From Apoderus coryli (Eukaryota > Arthropoda > Insecta > Coleoptera > Attelabidae), in the NCBI GenBank assembly GCA_911728435.2, contig OU452198.1, forward strand, positions 35,679,902 to 35,743,901: DNA of 64,000 nt, written 5' to 3'. The notes under the pieces are model-generated. The model was not told where the DNA came from. It made no database searches and saw nothing but the letters and a program-made list of their open reading frames with translations. Made by a program: the position numbers and the translations under genes. Every line of letters begins with the position of its first letter. The first letter of the stretch is position 1. Shown here piece after piece: positions 1-10,720 of this stretch.

Positions 1-580
1 TTACTCAACATAGAAAGATATTTGTAGAACGCCGACTCTAATTTTAAGTAGATATTAATTTATCACTCCCTTCACAAAAACTGGACTAATCTCTAAATTA
101 AGGATATACCAAAGCTAAGTCTAGAATATGGCTGTCAACTGGTGACCAAGCATCACTGATGAGTTTTAGATCGACGAATCGGCCGTGTGGTAAAAATACA
201 GTGTTTGACAGACAAATTAAACAAGCTCAAATAACTAAAACTTTTTTATCGTTGAGTTTTCGGCTCTGGTTGTTTAAGGATCTGCTCTATGACCCTCGTA
301 AGCCTCTCGGTCTTGCTTGTGTTTCCATTAGGTGGCACAAGCCATACACACATCTACACAAGCTCCCTGCTTGCTATAATATCTCGAATATTCTAACAAG
401 CAGGATGCTAACGACATGTTTCAAACTGGCGTATGGTTGTTTTGAGAGCTGATGGGTTCAGATATACGCAAAACCCTGACATCAGTTGGAGACAGACTGC
501 TCCCGATAACAGCAACAATGATAATATTTTCAAATTTTATTTGCAAACGATATCCTAATAATATTTTTTTTTATTTCCAG
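1..580 (+). other. Intron or upstream sequence ending in a 3' splice site
   Basis: No gene is recognised. The stretch ends in a strong polypyrimidine tract followed by TTTCCAG at 574-580, a typical insect splice acceptor for the exon that follows. This suggests that the first non-coding exon of the Gas2-like gene lies upstream of the window. Confidence 0.55.
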
Positions 581-734
581 ATAAATTTTGGACAAGGGTA
601 TCACTATGGTCTTCTCCATATTCCACAACGACACTTAAGTATCAATCATCAGTGTGTCTTTCCGTGTGAACTCTAAAGTGTTTCAGAAATTATTTAGACT
701 TTTTAATTATAAAGTTTACAAAATATAAACCACA
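581..734 (+). other. 5' UTR part of the Gas2-like start exon
   Basis: Sequence between the splice acceptor at 580 and the ATG at 735. It is inferred to be transcribed 5' leader because the acceptor is strong and no other acceptor as good lies closer to the ATG. The start context is CACAATG, with A at -3, which suits insect initiation. Confidence 0.55.
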
Positions 735-908
735 ATGAGTTCTGTGTTACTAGAAGCAAGGCCATTTAGGCCTTTTAAATCGAGCGAAGAGTATTTGTAT
801 GCGATGAAGGAGGATTTGGCTGAATGGTTGCAAACGATGTATCCACATCTGAATATTGCTGTAGATAATTTTATGGAGAAACTAGAAACTGGAGTTGCAC
901 TCTGTGAG
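735..908 (+). CDS. pigs: Gas2-like protein (pickled eggs family), first coding exon
   Basis: Encodes the first 58 residues of a Gas2-like cytoskeletal linker. The conserved opening [15 protein letters not shown] is followed by the start of a calponin-homology domain ([15 protein letters not shown] ... [15 protein letters not shown]). Family members bind actin through the CH domain and microtubules through a C-terminal GAR domain, which is not in this exon. The start is the ATG at 735, just before the conserved opening. The exon ends after a complete GAG codon at 908, and GTGAGT follows at 909-914, so the intron is phase 0. Reading on past 908 gives only a few non-conserved residues and a stop, which supports splicing. 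The next exon, expected to begin with a HANNV-like motif, was not found. The family call is strong; the exact orthologue is inferred. Confidence 0.85.
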
Positions 909-2638
909 GTGAGTTTAGCAAGACATTAATTTATCAATTTTGTGTACTTCTTGAAAAATATCCATTCAAATTTTTAGTTCAGTAATTTCGAGCTATTGCT
1001 ATTGTTTGATGAAATTCATCAAAAAAAAACTCCCAAGAAGTTTTACTTAATAGAAAAATTGGAAAGCGGCTAATCGCTTTTCTCGTTCCATTGCGATATA
1101 TATCGATAAAAAACTGTGACATATCGCCATTAAACTGGCAAACAGCTGCTGAACATACAGACAAATTTGTGAACTCTGGGATCGTTTAGTGTTAGGGTAT
1201 TTTTTGTTCTCAAATATAGTCGCCACTGGCATCAAGATTACAAATGATAAAGAAGGTGATGAGACATTGCTAGCGATGCCCTCGACTTGAATTGTTTCTA
1301 TTCTTCAGCCACAATACTTGCTTTGTAGCAAAAAGAACGACACGCCAAAACTGTTTAAGCTTTGTAAAGAACGTAAATTTAAACAGCAGACTTTCCTGTT
1401 TGGAAACGTGCAGGATTTGCGGAAAGTGAGTCAGAATTCGGTGCGTGAGACCTGAGCTATTTCTATAGACATTTTGAGATGGTTGAAGTTACAAGCAGAC
1501 TAATAACTAACAAGACATTATGAGAAAATTATAAGCTGCAGTCTGTTGAAGAAATTATCATTGTAAGATGATCAAACTCAGCATTCTTGGCTCGCATTCT
1601 TATGGAGTGCTCTTGGTAGAAAGACTAGGACTTTCTATGTTATGGTTTCGAACTTGAGATATGTATGAGATATCTCTAAGTTTAAAGGTAGATTTGGGTT
1701 ATTTTTTGTGTAGCTTTCAAAAAAAGAAGGAATTTAAGAATAGACAAAAAATTTACGAAGTCAGAGTCAAACAAAAGTTTAATTTTTATGGAGAATATTT
1801 TACAGAATAATAAATAATCGATTAGTAGAACGTTCGGCGTAGAGTAATATTGAAAAACCCCTTCACGAAAACCCTTGTTAATATTTTTTGAAGTAATCAA
1901 TTTAAGAAGAGGAGCGGGATTTATTTATAAATCAAACGACGTCAGCTCCGCAAAATTCTTTATATATGAGTTTAAATCTTATTAGGTGGGGAATGTTGCT
2001 TTTTTATATCTCCACCCGCGTTTCGCTAACACTGTGACCCACCTCAGGAGAGAATTTAATGTTTAATTATCTTCTCTCAACCTACGATTATTGCAAACAT
2101 TTAACCTGACAGATTGACTGAGAAAATTTTAACATGTGATACAATATCAACTGATGAAGACACTTTTGAAGGTCTGCCATTTTAGATAAATTCTGACCTT
2201 TCGATGAACGTTTTATAAATATTATCAATTTAACTAATAAATAAAAAACAACCGCCTCCATTTCAATCCTCTGAATAATAAATAAGTAATTAAAATCCGA
2301 TGTTGAAATAAATGTTTAAATCTGCTAAAAGCAAATTTCATCGATATTTGTGTCAACACTCAACGTTTTATTCAAATGAACCTCAAATTACATAATTAAA
2401 GAATGTTATTTATTTATTTAGTTATTCTATTACTGTATGATTTCCCAGGTGTTAAATTAATTATGCTCAAGTACATCATCAAGCCAGACTTTTTAAATAA
2501 GTAGTTTTGTTTAATTTGTGTTAAATGGATACTTCAGTAACAGACAGACGAAGACCTCGTAATGCTCTTTTTCTTGCACTTCTTCATATTCTATTAAACT
2601 ATTTATTTATTATTTATACAGGGTTAACTATCACTTAG
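909..2638 (+). other. Start of the large first coding intron; no gene seen
   Basis: Begins with the splice donor GTGAGT. It is AT-rich with frequent stops in all frames. Around 1934-1960 the words ACGACGTCAGCTCC and GCAAAATTC resemble the arms of the foldback repeat near 3643, so a worn relative may lie here. Nothing else was recognised. Confidence 0.5.
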
Positions 2639-2640
2639 TA

Positions 2641-2986
2641 CGAGGGTTACCTTTTATATTTCGGGACTAGAGAACAAAAAGAAATATTAATTTTCGAAAA
2701 TCACTTTATTGTTTTTCAAAATATTCCCCATGAAGATTGTCGAAGCACTTTTGCCACTCTGATAGAGGTATCTCCAAAACATGCATTCTGAATGTAGTAA
2801 CCGCTTCTTCAGGTGTCGAAAAACGTTGACCTCTGAGTTTGTTTTTTACGTACGGGAATAAAAAGAAGTCATTCAGTGCCAAGTCTCCTGACTTGGCACT
2901 GAATGACTTCTTTTATACGGCGGATGACTCAACAAATCGATGTTTTGAATGCTCAAAAATGCAGTTGTTTGAGCGGATGTGTGATG
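2641..2986 (-). pseudogene. Mariner transposase fragment, 3' part
   Basis: Nearly the same sequence as the 3' end of the fuller mariner at 35740-37011, in the same orientation. It starts at an inverted-repeat end (TA then CGAGGGTTACC) and runs into the region coding for the last third of the transposase, then stops near 2986. Compared with the longer copy it lacks about 29 bp near 2738 and has gained a perfect inverted duplication at 2861-2914. It cannot encode a working protein. Mariner identity rests on the longer copy, which shows the D34D catalytic motif. Confidence 0.8.
2861..2914. repeat. Perfect 25-bp-arm palindrome inside mariner fragment
   Basis: Left arm 2861-2885, 4-base loop TCCT, right arm 2890-2914, with no mismatch. 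The longer mariner copy has only the left arm at the matching place (near 35990-36014), so the right arm is a new inverted copy made in this locus. Confidence 0.9.
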
Positions 2987-2999
2987 GCTTCCAATATAT

Positions 3000-3640
3000 G
3001 AACATGTGTAGGAATGATTCGCGGGGTTGCTAATTGTAGAGAGGATGAAAATAAACATTTTTGTTAATAATAGTTATAATAGGTACCTAATAAATAAGTC
3101 CATCTGGATTACTGCAGAACTGAACATTATTCCTTCGTTTTCGCAAACAGCAATCTGCGAAAACGATATTTTTGCATATTGAATACACTAACAGTATTCA
3201 CAAAAGTTTACCGAAAGCACATTAAAATGCCCGTTTATTTTACTTAAATCGGTCATTTTTTAAAACAGGGACTTCTCGCGTAGAGAAGAAAAAATCTAGT
3301 TAGATATTCATCACAACGCCAGTATAATATGTACCTACATCGTAAAATGTTAGACTTTAAAGTCGTGGTAAATCAATACACCTGGCAACATGGCGGTGTA
3401 TCATAACCTTAATATGATTTTCAAAAAAAAAAATATTTTCAGCTTTAAAAAATATGTAGGAAATGCGGTAGATTTCGGATCAAATACGCAGGCTACAAAA
3501 TTGCTAAACATAAATCATAACTAACGTGTCTCGGCATTTCTTTTAAAAATGTACCATTTTGAAAATAATCGCCCGTTCTGTTTCTTTAAGGATACCCTGT
3601 ACATATAATAATAAATATGTGCATATAAATAATTTTTAGA
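3000..3640. other. AT-rich intron sequence; nothing recognised
   Basis: No open frame with recognisable content. Around 3589-3605 the words GGATACCCTG and TACAT look like an orphan end of a TA-inserting element (CAGGGTATCC on the other strand), with no partner found. Confidence 0.4.
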
Positions 3641-3642
3641 TT

Positions 3643-3881
3643 AATAAAACGACTTCTGCTCCACAAAATAAACGTTAATATATTTGTTCAAATTAGAACA
3701 TTCGGTCTGCGTGGGACATTTTCTCATCATCAGTGACTTTCTGAATGTTCTAATTTGAACAGATATTTTTATGTATAAGGGAAATAAATAGATATACATC
3801 ATTCTACTCCACTTTATCATGGACTACTTCTTAAAAAAAATATATATTTATGTTTATTTTGTGGAGCAGACGTCGCTTTAT
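3643..3881. repeat. Foldback repeat with nested inner hairpin
   Basis: Outer arms 3643-3674 and 3850-3881 are inverted copies of about 32 bp with three mismatches. Inside lies a perfect 18-bp inverted repeat, 3686-3703 against 3733-3750. The inner loop contains CTGATGATGA on the minus strand, recalling the Penelope-end motif seen elsewhere in this window. No coding capacity. Confidence 0.75.
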
Positions 3882-4337
3882 TGGTCTAAATAATCATCGC
3901 TCTTCTCTGAGATGGATTACTTCATTAAATAAATGATTTTTTTAAATATGTGCTTTTAATGTGTCACTAAAATATTTTTTGTCAACTACGTAAAGTTCTC
4001 TTTTTGAGAATGTACCTATGGTATTCATTAAAATTTACATCATTAAATCTAAAAATAGAGCATGTAGAAAATGTTCTTTATTTTATATTCCTTTTATTCA
4101 CTAAAGAAGTTGTTACCTTTTCACATGCAATTAAATTGCATTTCCAGTGTTAGTAAAGTCGCAGATTCATATAATAAACACAACGAACATGTTGAATCTC
4201 TGCTCTATTTTATGATTTGTTTGAGGCATAAATAAAATAAAAATATCTGCCTCGCATTCTGTTATTGTACCATCCAGCCTGCCCATATACCGGGTGATTG
4301 TTCGTCGAATGTATATTAAATGTTTTGGAAAACTAAT
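3882..4337. other. Intron sequence; nothing recognised
   Basis: AT-rich. At 4287-4300 the sequence TATACCGGGTGATTG resembles an orphan end of a TA-inserting element. Nothing else is supported. Confidence 0.4.
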
Positions 4338-5842
4338 GCCCGGTTTAGCCAACGTTTTTGTATAACGCAGTGAATATGATTAGTCGAAGTTTTTGTCACA
4401 GTTTTAGTGTATAATGCATAACAAAAGCGAGCGTTTATCCAACGTTTAGTCATAAAAACAGATTATGTTATTTTTAGGGATGTGATATCGGAAAAAAATA
4501 TCGATATATATTATATTTATCAATATTTTACAAATATATGTTTATTTGACATTAGCACAGTTTAAAATATCTATAGTTATTATTCGATGACATTAATCAT
4601 TTCTTTGTATTGGAAGAAGAAAATATCCATTTGATATATTATCAAACACAATCTTATTTTTGTGATCCTTATGTTTTAGATCATAGAGACACGAGAATTT
4701 TTCGACTTCTTCTATAAAAAGTCCTTCTTGTAAACTCATTTTGAAATTGAAATTCAACGTAAAAACCAACCAAACCAATAAAATACACAAACATAAACAA
4801 ACAACTACAAAGATGTCTGTTGGCTGTATTCTGTATTACCTATTACCGTTGATTGAAATAATTATATTTCAATCAACGCTATTACCTAGTGTAGAAAGGA
4901 AAAAACAACTGTTTACTACTTCTTCTATTATATGGCCTAAACTTCTATGTAATTCGGCCAGTAAACATCTGTTACTTCTTCTTCTTCTATTATATAGCCT
5001 TAACTTCTGGGGTATTCGGCCAGAGCAGCCGTTAACTCGACGGGTGCGAAAATATTAAGTAGAAGTGTAGAAGTCCACAGCAAAGTGAATCTGGATGAGA
5101 TCCCATAACTTCTACTTTAGACAAAAATACAACTTTAGGAAGCAATCCTTTAGAAAAGCATATAAACATCTAAACACTTTCTACTGAAAGAAATCAAGAT
5201 GCAAGATGGATGAATTAATTAGGGGGGCACAGGAATGTATGGATGAAAACTGTTGGTAAAAGGAATCGGAACGTGCATGAAATAATCTACATTCAAGCTG
5301 TTTATCTTTTTTTATAGGTTACATTTTATATTGATTTTTTAAGCTCGCCTGCGGACCTGCGCACATGCCATTTGTCGTAATGCATAATGCATAATGCATA
5401 AAAGTTGAAATAATTGAACTTTCCAAGAAAAGTGTTTTTGTCACTAAAACTCGGCCGTAGTCGTAGTCATTCGGAAACGTCAATGCGGGAAATTCAAACT
5501 ACGGCATAATTTTGTTGATAGCAGAGACATAATAATAATATTTTCATAATTTTATATCATAAAGTTAATGAAATTTCAATTATCATATATATAATATGCG
5601 ATTATGTCAATAGTTTGAATTTTTTCACAATAACATGTTTCCGAATGCCGACGACTATAGCCGAGGCTGTCGCTATTCTTACTACAACATTGAAAGTTAT
5701 GACTATTACAAATCATTAGAACTTGTAAACTAAACGTTGTATAAACGATACCATTTGAAATAATGTATTTTAACTAGTTGTGCTTGTGACAATAACTATA
5801 CACTAATCATATTCATATGCTTATTCGTTGGCTAAACCGGGC
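4338..5842. mobile_element. Non-autonomous DNA element with inverted ends (1.5 kb)
   Basis: The ends are inverted copies starting GCCCGGTTTAGCCAACG at 4338 and its complement ending at 5842. Similarity extends roughly 110-130 bp inward with interruptions: both arms carry GAATATGATTAGT and a TTGTCAC word. A second inverted pair lies inside, near 5450-5480 and 5636-5670 (CATTCGGAAACG against GTTTCCGAATG). No transposase is visible. The target duplication could not be defined, so the superfamily is open. Confidence 0.65.
4847..4878. repeat. Perfect 13-bp-arm hairpin
   Basis: Arms CGTTGATTGAAAT (4847-4859) and its exact complement (4866-4878) flank the loop AATTAT, within the 1.5-kb non-autonomous element. 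Confidence 0.9.
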
Positions 5843-6117
5843 ATAAGCATACGATTGTTTTGAAAATTTAAGTAGGTACCGAAGGCAATAATATTGTGAT
5901 ATTTGTGCCACTTCTGCTTATATCGGAACTTGATACCAACTTCCTTGTTTCTAATAGAACAGCCTCTATATAATCAGATTTTTAATTATAATGACACTAA
6001 GATAAATTATAAAAAACATTTTCGACCACTAAAGTAGGTGGTATGTATTTTGACAAATTATGTATATTATTCCCATTACATCTAATATTGTTAGTTTGAC
6101 TCTCTATTTTAAAAAAC

Positions 6118-6146
6118 CTGATGATGACTTCAGCTGAAGTCGAAAC
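6118..6146 (+). ncRNA. Hammerhead-like motif, Penelope-end type
   Basis: Reads CTGATGA, T, then a hairpin GACTTC-AGCT-GAAGTC, then GAAAC. This is the order of the hammerhead core (CUGANGA, stem II, GAAA), with one extra U before stem II. After GAAAC the bases AGCTG could form only a short imperfect stem III, and the U expected before the cleavage site is an A. The same layout occurs at other places in this window, including inside the Penelope fragment at 29589. Activity is doubtful here; common ancestry is likely. Confidence 0.5.
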
Positions 6147-6213
6147 AGCTGACAATACTTACTCTACTGTCTTATTGACGCGGTCAAAAATAAATCAAGG
6201 TCGTCGACTGTCT

Positions 6214-6517
6214 ACAATGTGTTCACGGATAGAGTTTGGAAGAGGAAAAACTTTTTTATTTGTAGATTTAGAAGAAAAAGTCATTCTTTATAAATCACGG
6301 TTTTAAAAATATTTTCAAAAAATTAAAAAAAAAAACAAAAAAATCAAAATCATTAAAAATTTTATTTTTGATATACCCTGTATAGTAATCGTAAATTTGG
6401 TATTTGGAATTGTAGTTTCGACACAAGCAGACGTTTTTATAAAGAATGACTTTTTCTTCTAAATCTACAAATAAAAAAGTTTTTCTTCTTCCAAACGCTA
6501 TCCGTGGACACATTGTA
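6214..6517. repeat. Long inverted repeat (about 81-bp arms)
   Basis: Arms 6214-6294 and 6436-6517 are inverted copies with a few mismatches, 140 bp apart. Both encode the same meaningless peptide in mirror orientation, showing that they are recent copies. The spacer holds ATACCCTGTATAG, which may be an end of another element. It could be a foldback element or an inverted duplication. Confidence 0.8.
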
Positions 6518-7204
6518 TGTATTTATTATTTTTTATTGCTTTTTACTGAATAAGTCATTTACTTACAAAAAACAATACTAATCAATATAATTTAAATTTA
6601 ATAGAAAGGACTACATATTGTTAATTATTATTTTTATTTATGAAACGAAAACAAATTTTACATACAAAATTACTATACAAGATTTAAGCTGTTAGCCATG
6701 CATAAAATTGATTTTAATTTTTAAAGATAAAAGTGTGTGTCCTACGAGAAAAAAGTAAATTTTCACCTTATTTAAATGGGGATTAAAAAAGAAATTTTTG
6801 TTTTGAATGGAAGCAGTGGCGTGCCATGTTTTATTCAATGATTTCCGGCGAAATTCCGTATAGGTACAGGTAATAAAAAAATCCATCCTAAATTCCATTG
6901 AATGCGTAAATAATAATAATATAAAAGGCATATTTCATTGGAATATTATCTTAATACTCCTCTTTTTGTACAGATATAGTAACACAGCATTTGAAAAACA
7001 ACTCAGATTCTGAACAAAAACTAGAAATAATATTAAATAATTTTCCAATACCTCCGACGAAACAATTGTATTTTGTAATTTTCTAGGCCCACGGATTTTT
7101 TAGCGAATTTTTACTTTGACCTTTAACAGTTTTACAACCGTTTGGAATGTGATATATTATGTTCCCAAAAATAAAAGTACCTAGGTATACATTTAATAAC
7201 TAAG
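6518..7204. other. Intron sequence; nothing recognised
   Basis: AT-rich with short open stretches only. No motif, repeat or splice-flanked coding segment was recognised. Confidence 0.4.
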
Positions 7205-7237
7205 TATACAATGCTTTCATTTTAAAACTGGCCACCC
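7205..7237 (-). repeat. Transposon-end-like repeat, left of Crypton
   Basis: Its complement reads GGGTGGCCAGTTTTAAAATG and continues with AAAGCATTGTATA. The last 24 bases are the exact complement of a copy at 10948-10981, and a diverged third copy sits at 46513-46550. Such GGGTGG starts are typical of transposon ends. The two exact copies point away from each other. Confidence 0.65.
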
Positions 7238-7414
7238 AGATTATTATTATTTGTATTACAAACCGAAGCAGTCGATTGGTTTCAAATTTTCTTACTAAAT
7301 CCAATAAATACTGGTGGCTTTGCTTTTTACTATTCTTGCTCTACCCAACGATTTTCACTTAGTAGATGTAGATGTAGATTATTTCTGTTCTCTCTGTCAA
7401 CGTTAAAACCGATC

Positions 7415-7550
7415 ATGGCATACCTGTTGGCCTCTGTGGTAACGTTTAATCTTCGTAATCGTAACGTTGGGAGTTCAAAACTGGGCCATGGAACTTTTTT
7501 CTATATTATATATATATTGTATTATCGAAATTGTAGCCTGCCTGCACATA
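7415..7550 (+). repeat. tRNA-derived SINE-like repeat, degraded
   Basis: A tRNA-like head with an A-box-like part (TGGCCTCTGTGGTAACG) and a B-box-like part (GGGAGTTCAAAACTGGGCC) is followed by an AT-rich tail. The tail words GAAATTGTAGCC and CTGCACATA recur at 20315-20360. Boundaries are approximate; the family is not named. Confidence 0.5.
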
Positions 7551-7868
7551 CTGTTACCTGACATGTATATTAATTTCTTTTTTAGCAGATATTCCATTAA
7601 TTATACACTGCCATGATATGAATTTACGGTTATGATATAGCATCGAAAATTTGAAAGATTTTGATATACCTACCTATCCCAAATTGCTAAACAGTTGCGA
7701 AAAATATGATAAAAAGTTTTAAGATGCACTAGAAGCGCCGAAGGTCATTTTGATACTTTTTAAAGTTTTGGTCTAAATCTTCTGATCTAAGGGGTTAAAT
7801 ATTTTTGAATTTTAATCTGTTTATGTTATCATTAGTAGTACCCCTAAGGTCTTGATAATACCGAGATA

Positions 7869-7946
7869 ATTTTGTCATAGAGAATGCCGAAAGCGTGTTG
7901 CTATTATCCTTGAGCAACTCGCTTGAAGGATTCTCTATGACAAAAT
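7869..7946. repeat. Hairpin 3' of the Crypton gene, copy 1
   Basis: Perfect 17-bp arms, ATTTTGTCATAGAGAAT at 7869-7885 and its complement at 7930-7946, with a 44-base loop. The same arms flank a 69-base, GC-rich loop at 50343-50445 in copy 2. Conservation in two copies with different loops suggests that the stem matters to the element. It could be a 3' processing, termination or recombinase-binding structure. Confidence 0.85.
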
Positions 7947-8089
7947 GTTGAGTATTTATCAAGGCCCGAGGAGTATTCGATAAGATAATTTTTTACTTTG
8001 TAGATATCAAAAATTTGATTGTCAGTCTGACGTTTAATAATTTTCAATACAAAATGTATTAGTTTTAATCAAACAAATATTATTAATTT

Positions 8090-9876
8090 TTATTTAAAAC
8101 TATAGTTGTGAAAAGTACAATTGGTAAATGTTAAATTGGAAGAAGAATTTGCTGAAGTTGACGGATTGTTAATTTCCACTGTTGAAGAAATTCCTCGCAG
8201 GGTGTTGATTATTTCACCATGGCGTTCTTGGTTAATATTCAAGTACGGTTTAATTGAATTAGAGCTGCTATGTCCTGTTATTTTTATTAATTGCTGTTCA
8301 GGAATTCCTTTATTCGCTAAATGGCTAACTGCAGTTAATCTGTTCGAATGATTGGATATCTTTTTACACTTAGTGTCCAAACCAATAGCTTGCGCGGATG
8401 ATTTAGTCCACATATTAATTGTGTTCTTGCCTACCGGTATATTGTCAAACCATGTGTCACTTTCGGATTTCCAGAAACGATTTGGTCTCAAGAATAGGCG
8501 ACTGGAAGTAATATTTTTTTCGACGACTGTTTTAGAATTTAGGTATTCTGATGTCAATAACTGTTACAGAATATTGAATATTCCGTAATAGTATTACAGA
8601 ATGACGTATTAAGGGTTGCCTATAACTTTAGCGAAATTTATAATTACACAGCGGTGTTTTAGCAAAATTAATAATTATTCGTATCTCTAGAAATGGGTCA
8701 GATATATTTAAAATCTATATAACAACTGTTTCACTTTTCAATATAATATCTTATTGAAATTTTTTTAAGTGCTTACATTTAAGTTTTGACAGAAGGACAA
8801 ATTGTGGAATTTGTTTGACATATATGTCATTATTTTAAAGCCTCTTATGAGTAATTCTTTATTTATATTATTTATCAGATATCTACTTATACACATTGGG
8901 TAAGTTATTAATTATATTATCTTGGTTTTGAAGTTGTAAAAGTACCTATCTATAAAAATTGTTATAGAACTTTTTCAATACAATGTCTAGCGAAGAAGAT
9001 CTAATTTGTACCCCGCCTGAGATTAGGGAATTCAGTTGCAGTCGTAGAAAAAGTATAGTCTGTAACACGTGAGGAATCAGCTATTCTGAACTCGCCTATC
9101 GGCTCGGGTGACAAATTTCCACTCGGTCAGAATATGCCACATTCCTCACTTGTTACAGAAGTAACCTTTTGGACAATAATTTATGGAATCACCGAACAGG
9201 GCATGCACTTTCGTTTGCAATATTTGGAACAAGCCACTCACTATTTGGAACAAGCCACTTACTATTGGCATGTTTTATTGAATATTGGATTGTATTCGAT
9301 TCTGTTGGTTGGCGTTCCATCATTATTTTTCTCAATCATGAAATAATCTATAAGGCAATCAGCTGATTCACCACCTCGCCAAGCTAACTCAACAGCTACA
9401 ATATGGTAATTTTTTTTTTGTAATCCTTCTGGTGTATTCATCCCATAATGATTTTAGCCGAATCACTTGCACTCAAATTTGATGAACTGCATTTTCGTTT
9501 GTTCCTGCTGTAATCTTTTACGTTTTGCATCTCGCGCTTTTTTGAATATCACACTGGTAAACGGGTCGAATACAATTTTGAAGTCATTGAAGTATTTTTC
9601 CTGGAGTAGCCTACTCGTAGTATTCCAAATTGTTTTTACAGTTGCTTCTTTATATTCAGTTCCGTCAGCTTTTCTCATATTTACCGCATAATCTTTCAAA
9701 ATATTAGCCAAATTATGCAAACTCGTTTCAGCATTCAGTTCGTATTCTCTGGTTGCACAAAACTCGAGAAATATTTTCCATACTTATTTTTTTGATTTGA
9801 TTGTATTTTTTGGTATATTATTAGATATAATATTATTAATTGCATCGTAAGATGCAATACCAAATTTTCGCGACAT
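8090..9876 (-). pseudogene. Crypton tyrosine recombinase, broken
   Basis: Reads from ATG at 9876 (MSRKFGIASYDAIN) through an N-terminal core-binding domain (LANILKDYAVNMRKADG) into the catalytic domain. The first catalytic Arg is visible in VELAWRGGES near 9380. In the last block (8090-8557) the HxxR is in NHSNR, the second His in ITGHSS and the Tyr in KPYLN. The C-terminus ends in NCTFHNYSF, as in KIAA1958/ZMYM-type domesticated relatives. Breaks seen: a TAA after KSKK, further stops after FECK, a stop and frame change after NKTCQ, a 24-bp local duplication of the SEWLVPN region, and an insertion at 8521-9164. The family assignment comes from the catalytic pattern and remembered relatives. 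It is not functional. Confidence 0.8.
8521..9164. mobile_element. 644-bp insertion inside the Crypton gene
   Basis: Defined by comparison: copy 2 reads without interruption where copy 1 has this block. One end carries a long imperfect hairpin (9059-9088 against 9128-9159; TCTGTAACA and GTGAGGAAT words in both arms) with a GC-rich loop. No coding capacity, no clear target duplication and no long inverted ends. Type unknown. Confidence 0.65.
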
Positions 9877-10159
9877 TTTTAAACCAGTTGTCAGTTTGAC
9901 GTTTACTTAATTTTTAATAAAAAAAAAACACCAAACTGAAAAGTCCACTGAAGGGTATTATCGCTGTAATCCAGAGGTGATTGGATGAAATTTGACACAT
10001 GACTTAAAATTAAGTAATTTGATTTGTTACTACATTTAGTAAAAAATTATCATCATAGGAATAAGCTTAATCTTGTTTTGGGTCATCATTCCTATTTTAT
10101 GATGGTTTTTACCTATTAGCGCTGAGGGGTCATTTTGAATAAAGGGAAAATAATAGTAA

Positions 10160-10720
10160 ATGGGATTCGAAAAGCGTAAAGCACCTCTCGACGATACAAA
10201 ACTTTTTCAGCATGGAAACTGCACACTAACGGTACCAGGGAAGAGAAATAAAAATGTTCTCATCCTGAGTACCATGCACTCTAATATTGAAATTGGCTCA
10301 ACTGAAAAAAAATTATTATAAACCACCGAATATGGAGTCGCTGTTGTTGACCAAATGGCTAGGCAGTACACCACCAGAGCTGGCTCACGTCGTTGACCCG
10401 TTCAGATGTTTTATAATATTCTTGATTTAGCTCTAATAAATGCTTTGGTCTTTTACAAAGAATTAATGTAGGTGCAGAAGAAACAATAAGTAGGCACCAG
10501 TTTTTGAGAAAACTTGCAGTACAGCTTCGTGCAGCATATTATAGGAGCAAAAATAACTCTGATGTTGCCCATGACACTGAACCAGAACCATCACAAATAA
10601 GGCATAAATGTCAGAATCGAAAACACTGCAAAACAAGGCCGTGGACAAATGTAAAACATGTCTCAAGTTTGCTTGGGGAAAGTGTTCTGCAAACATTGTT
10701 AAAACGGTAACTTGTGTCAA
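10160..10720 (+). pseudogene. piggyBac-type transposase, C-terminal remnant
   Basis: The + strand reads KNVLILSTMH, then VVDQMARQYTTRAGSRR, PVQMFYNILDLALINALV and FYKELM, all in one frame from about 10200. This is the familiar piggyBac order NVxLLSTMH / VDxxDQM / R(R)WPxxxFYNxLDxxxxNA. A stop replaces the Trp expected after SRR. A frame change near 10465 leads to HQFLRKLAVQLRAAYY, then a Cys-rich tail with KCQNRKHCKTRPW, KTCLKFAWGKC and NIVKTVTC, matching the terminal zinc-binding region. The N-terminal half and the first catalytic Asp are absent. No TTAA-flanked ends were found. It is clearly dead. Confidence 0.8.

Larger units (their letters stand above)
7827..9990 (-). mobile_element. Crypton-type element, copy 1
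   Basis: A DNA element whose only recognisable gene is a tyrosine recombinase, on the minus strand. The 3' limit near 7827 is where similarity with the copy at 49690-50492 fades. The 5' limit near 9990 is a guess from the start codon at 9876. It holds a 644-bp foreign insertion (8521-9164) and a conserved hairpin beyond the gene (7869-7946). Cryptons have no long terminal repeats, and none are seen. Confidence 0.7.

Noticed and set aside
159..676. Two overlapping open stretches upstream of the Gas2-like exon
   Set aside because: No recognisable domain; the second crosses the splice acceptor at 580, so both look like chance frames.
4741..5058. 105-codon open frame on the + strand
   Set aside because: Low-complexity Leu/Lys/Thr-rich translation inside a non-autonomous element, containing a palindrome; no homology recognised.
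8121..8588. Open frames on the + strand across the Crypton gene
   Set aside because: They are antisense shadows of the recombinase, whose minus-strand frame has the catalytic motifs.
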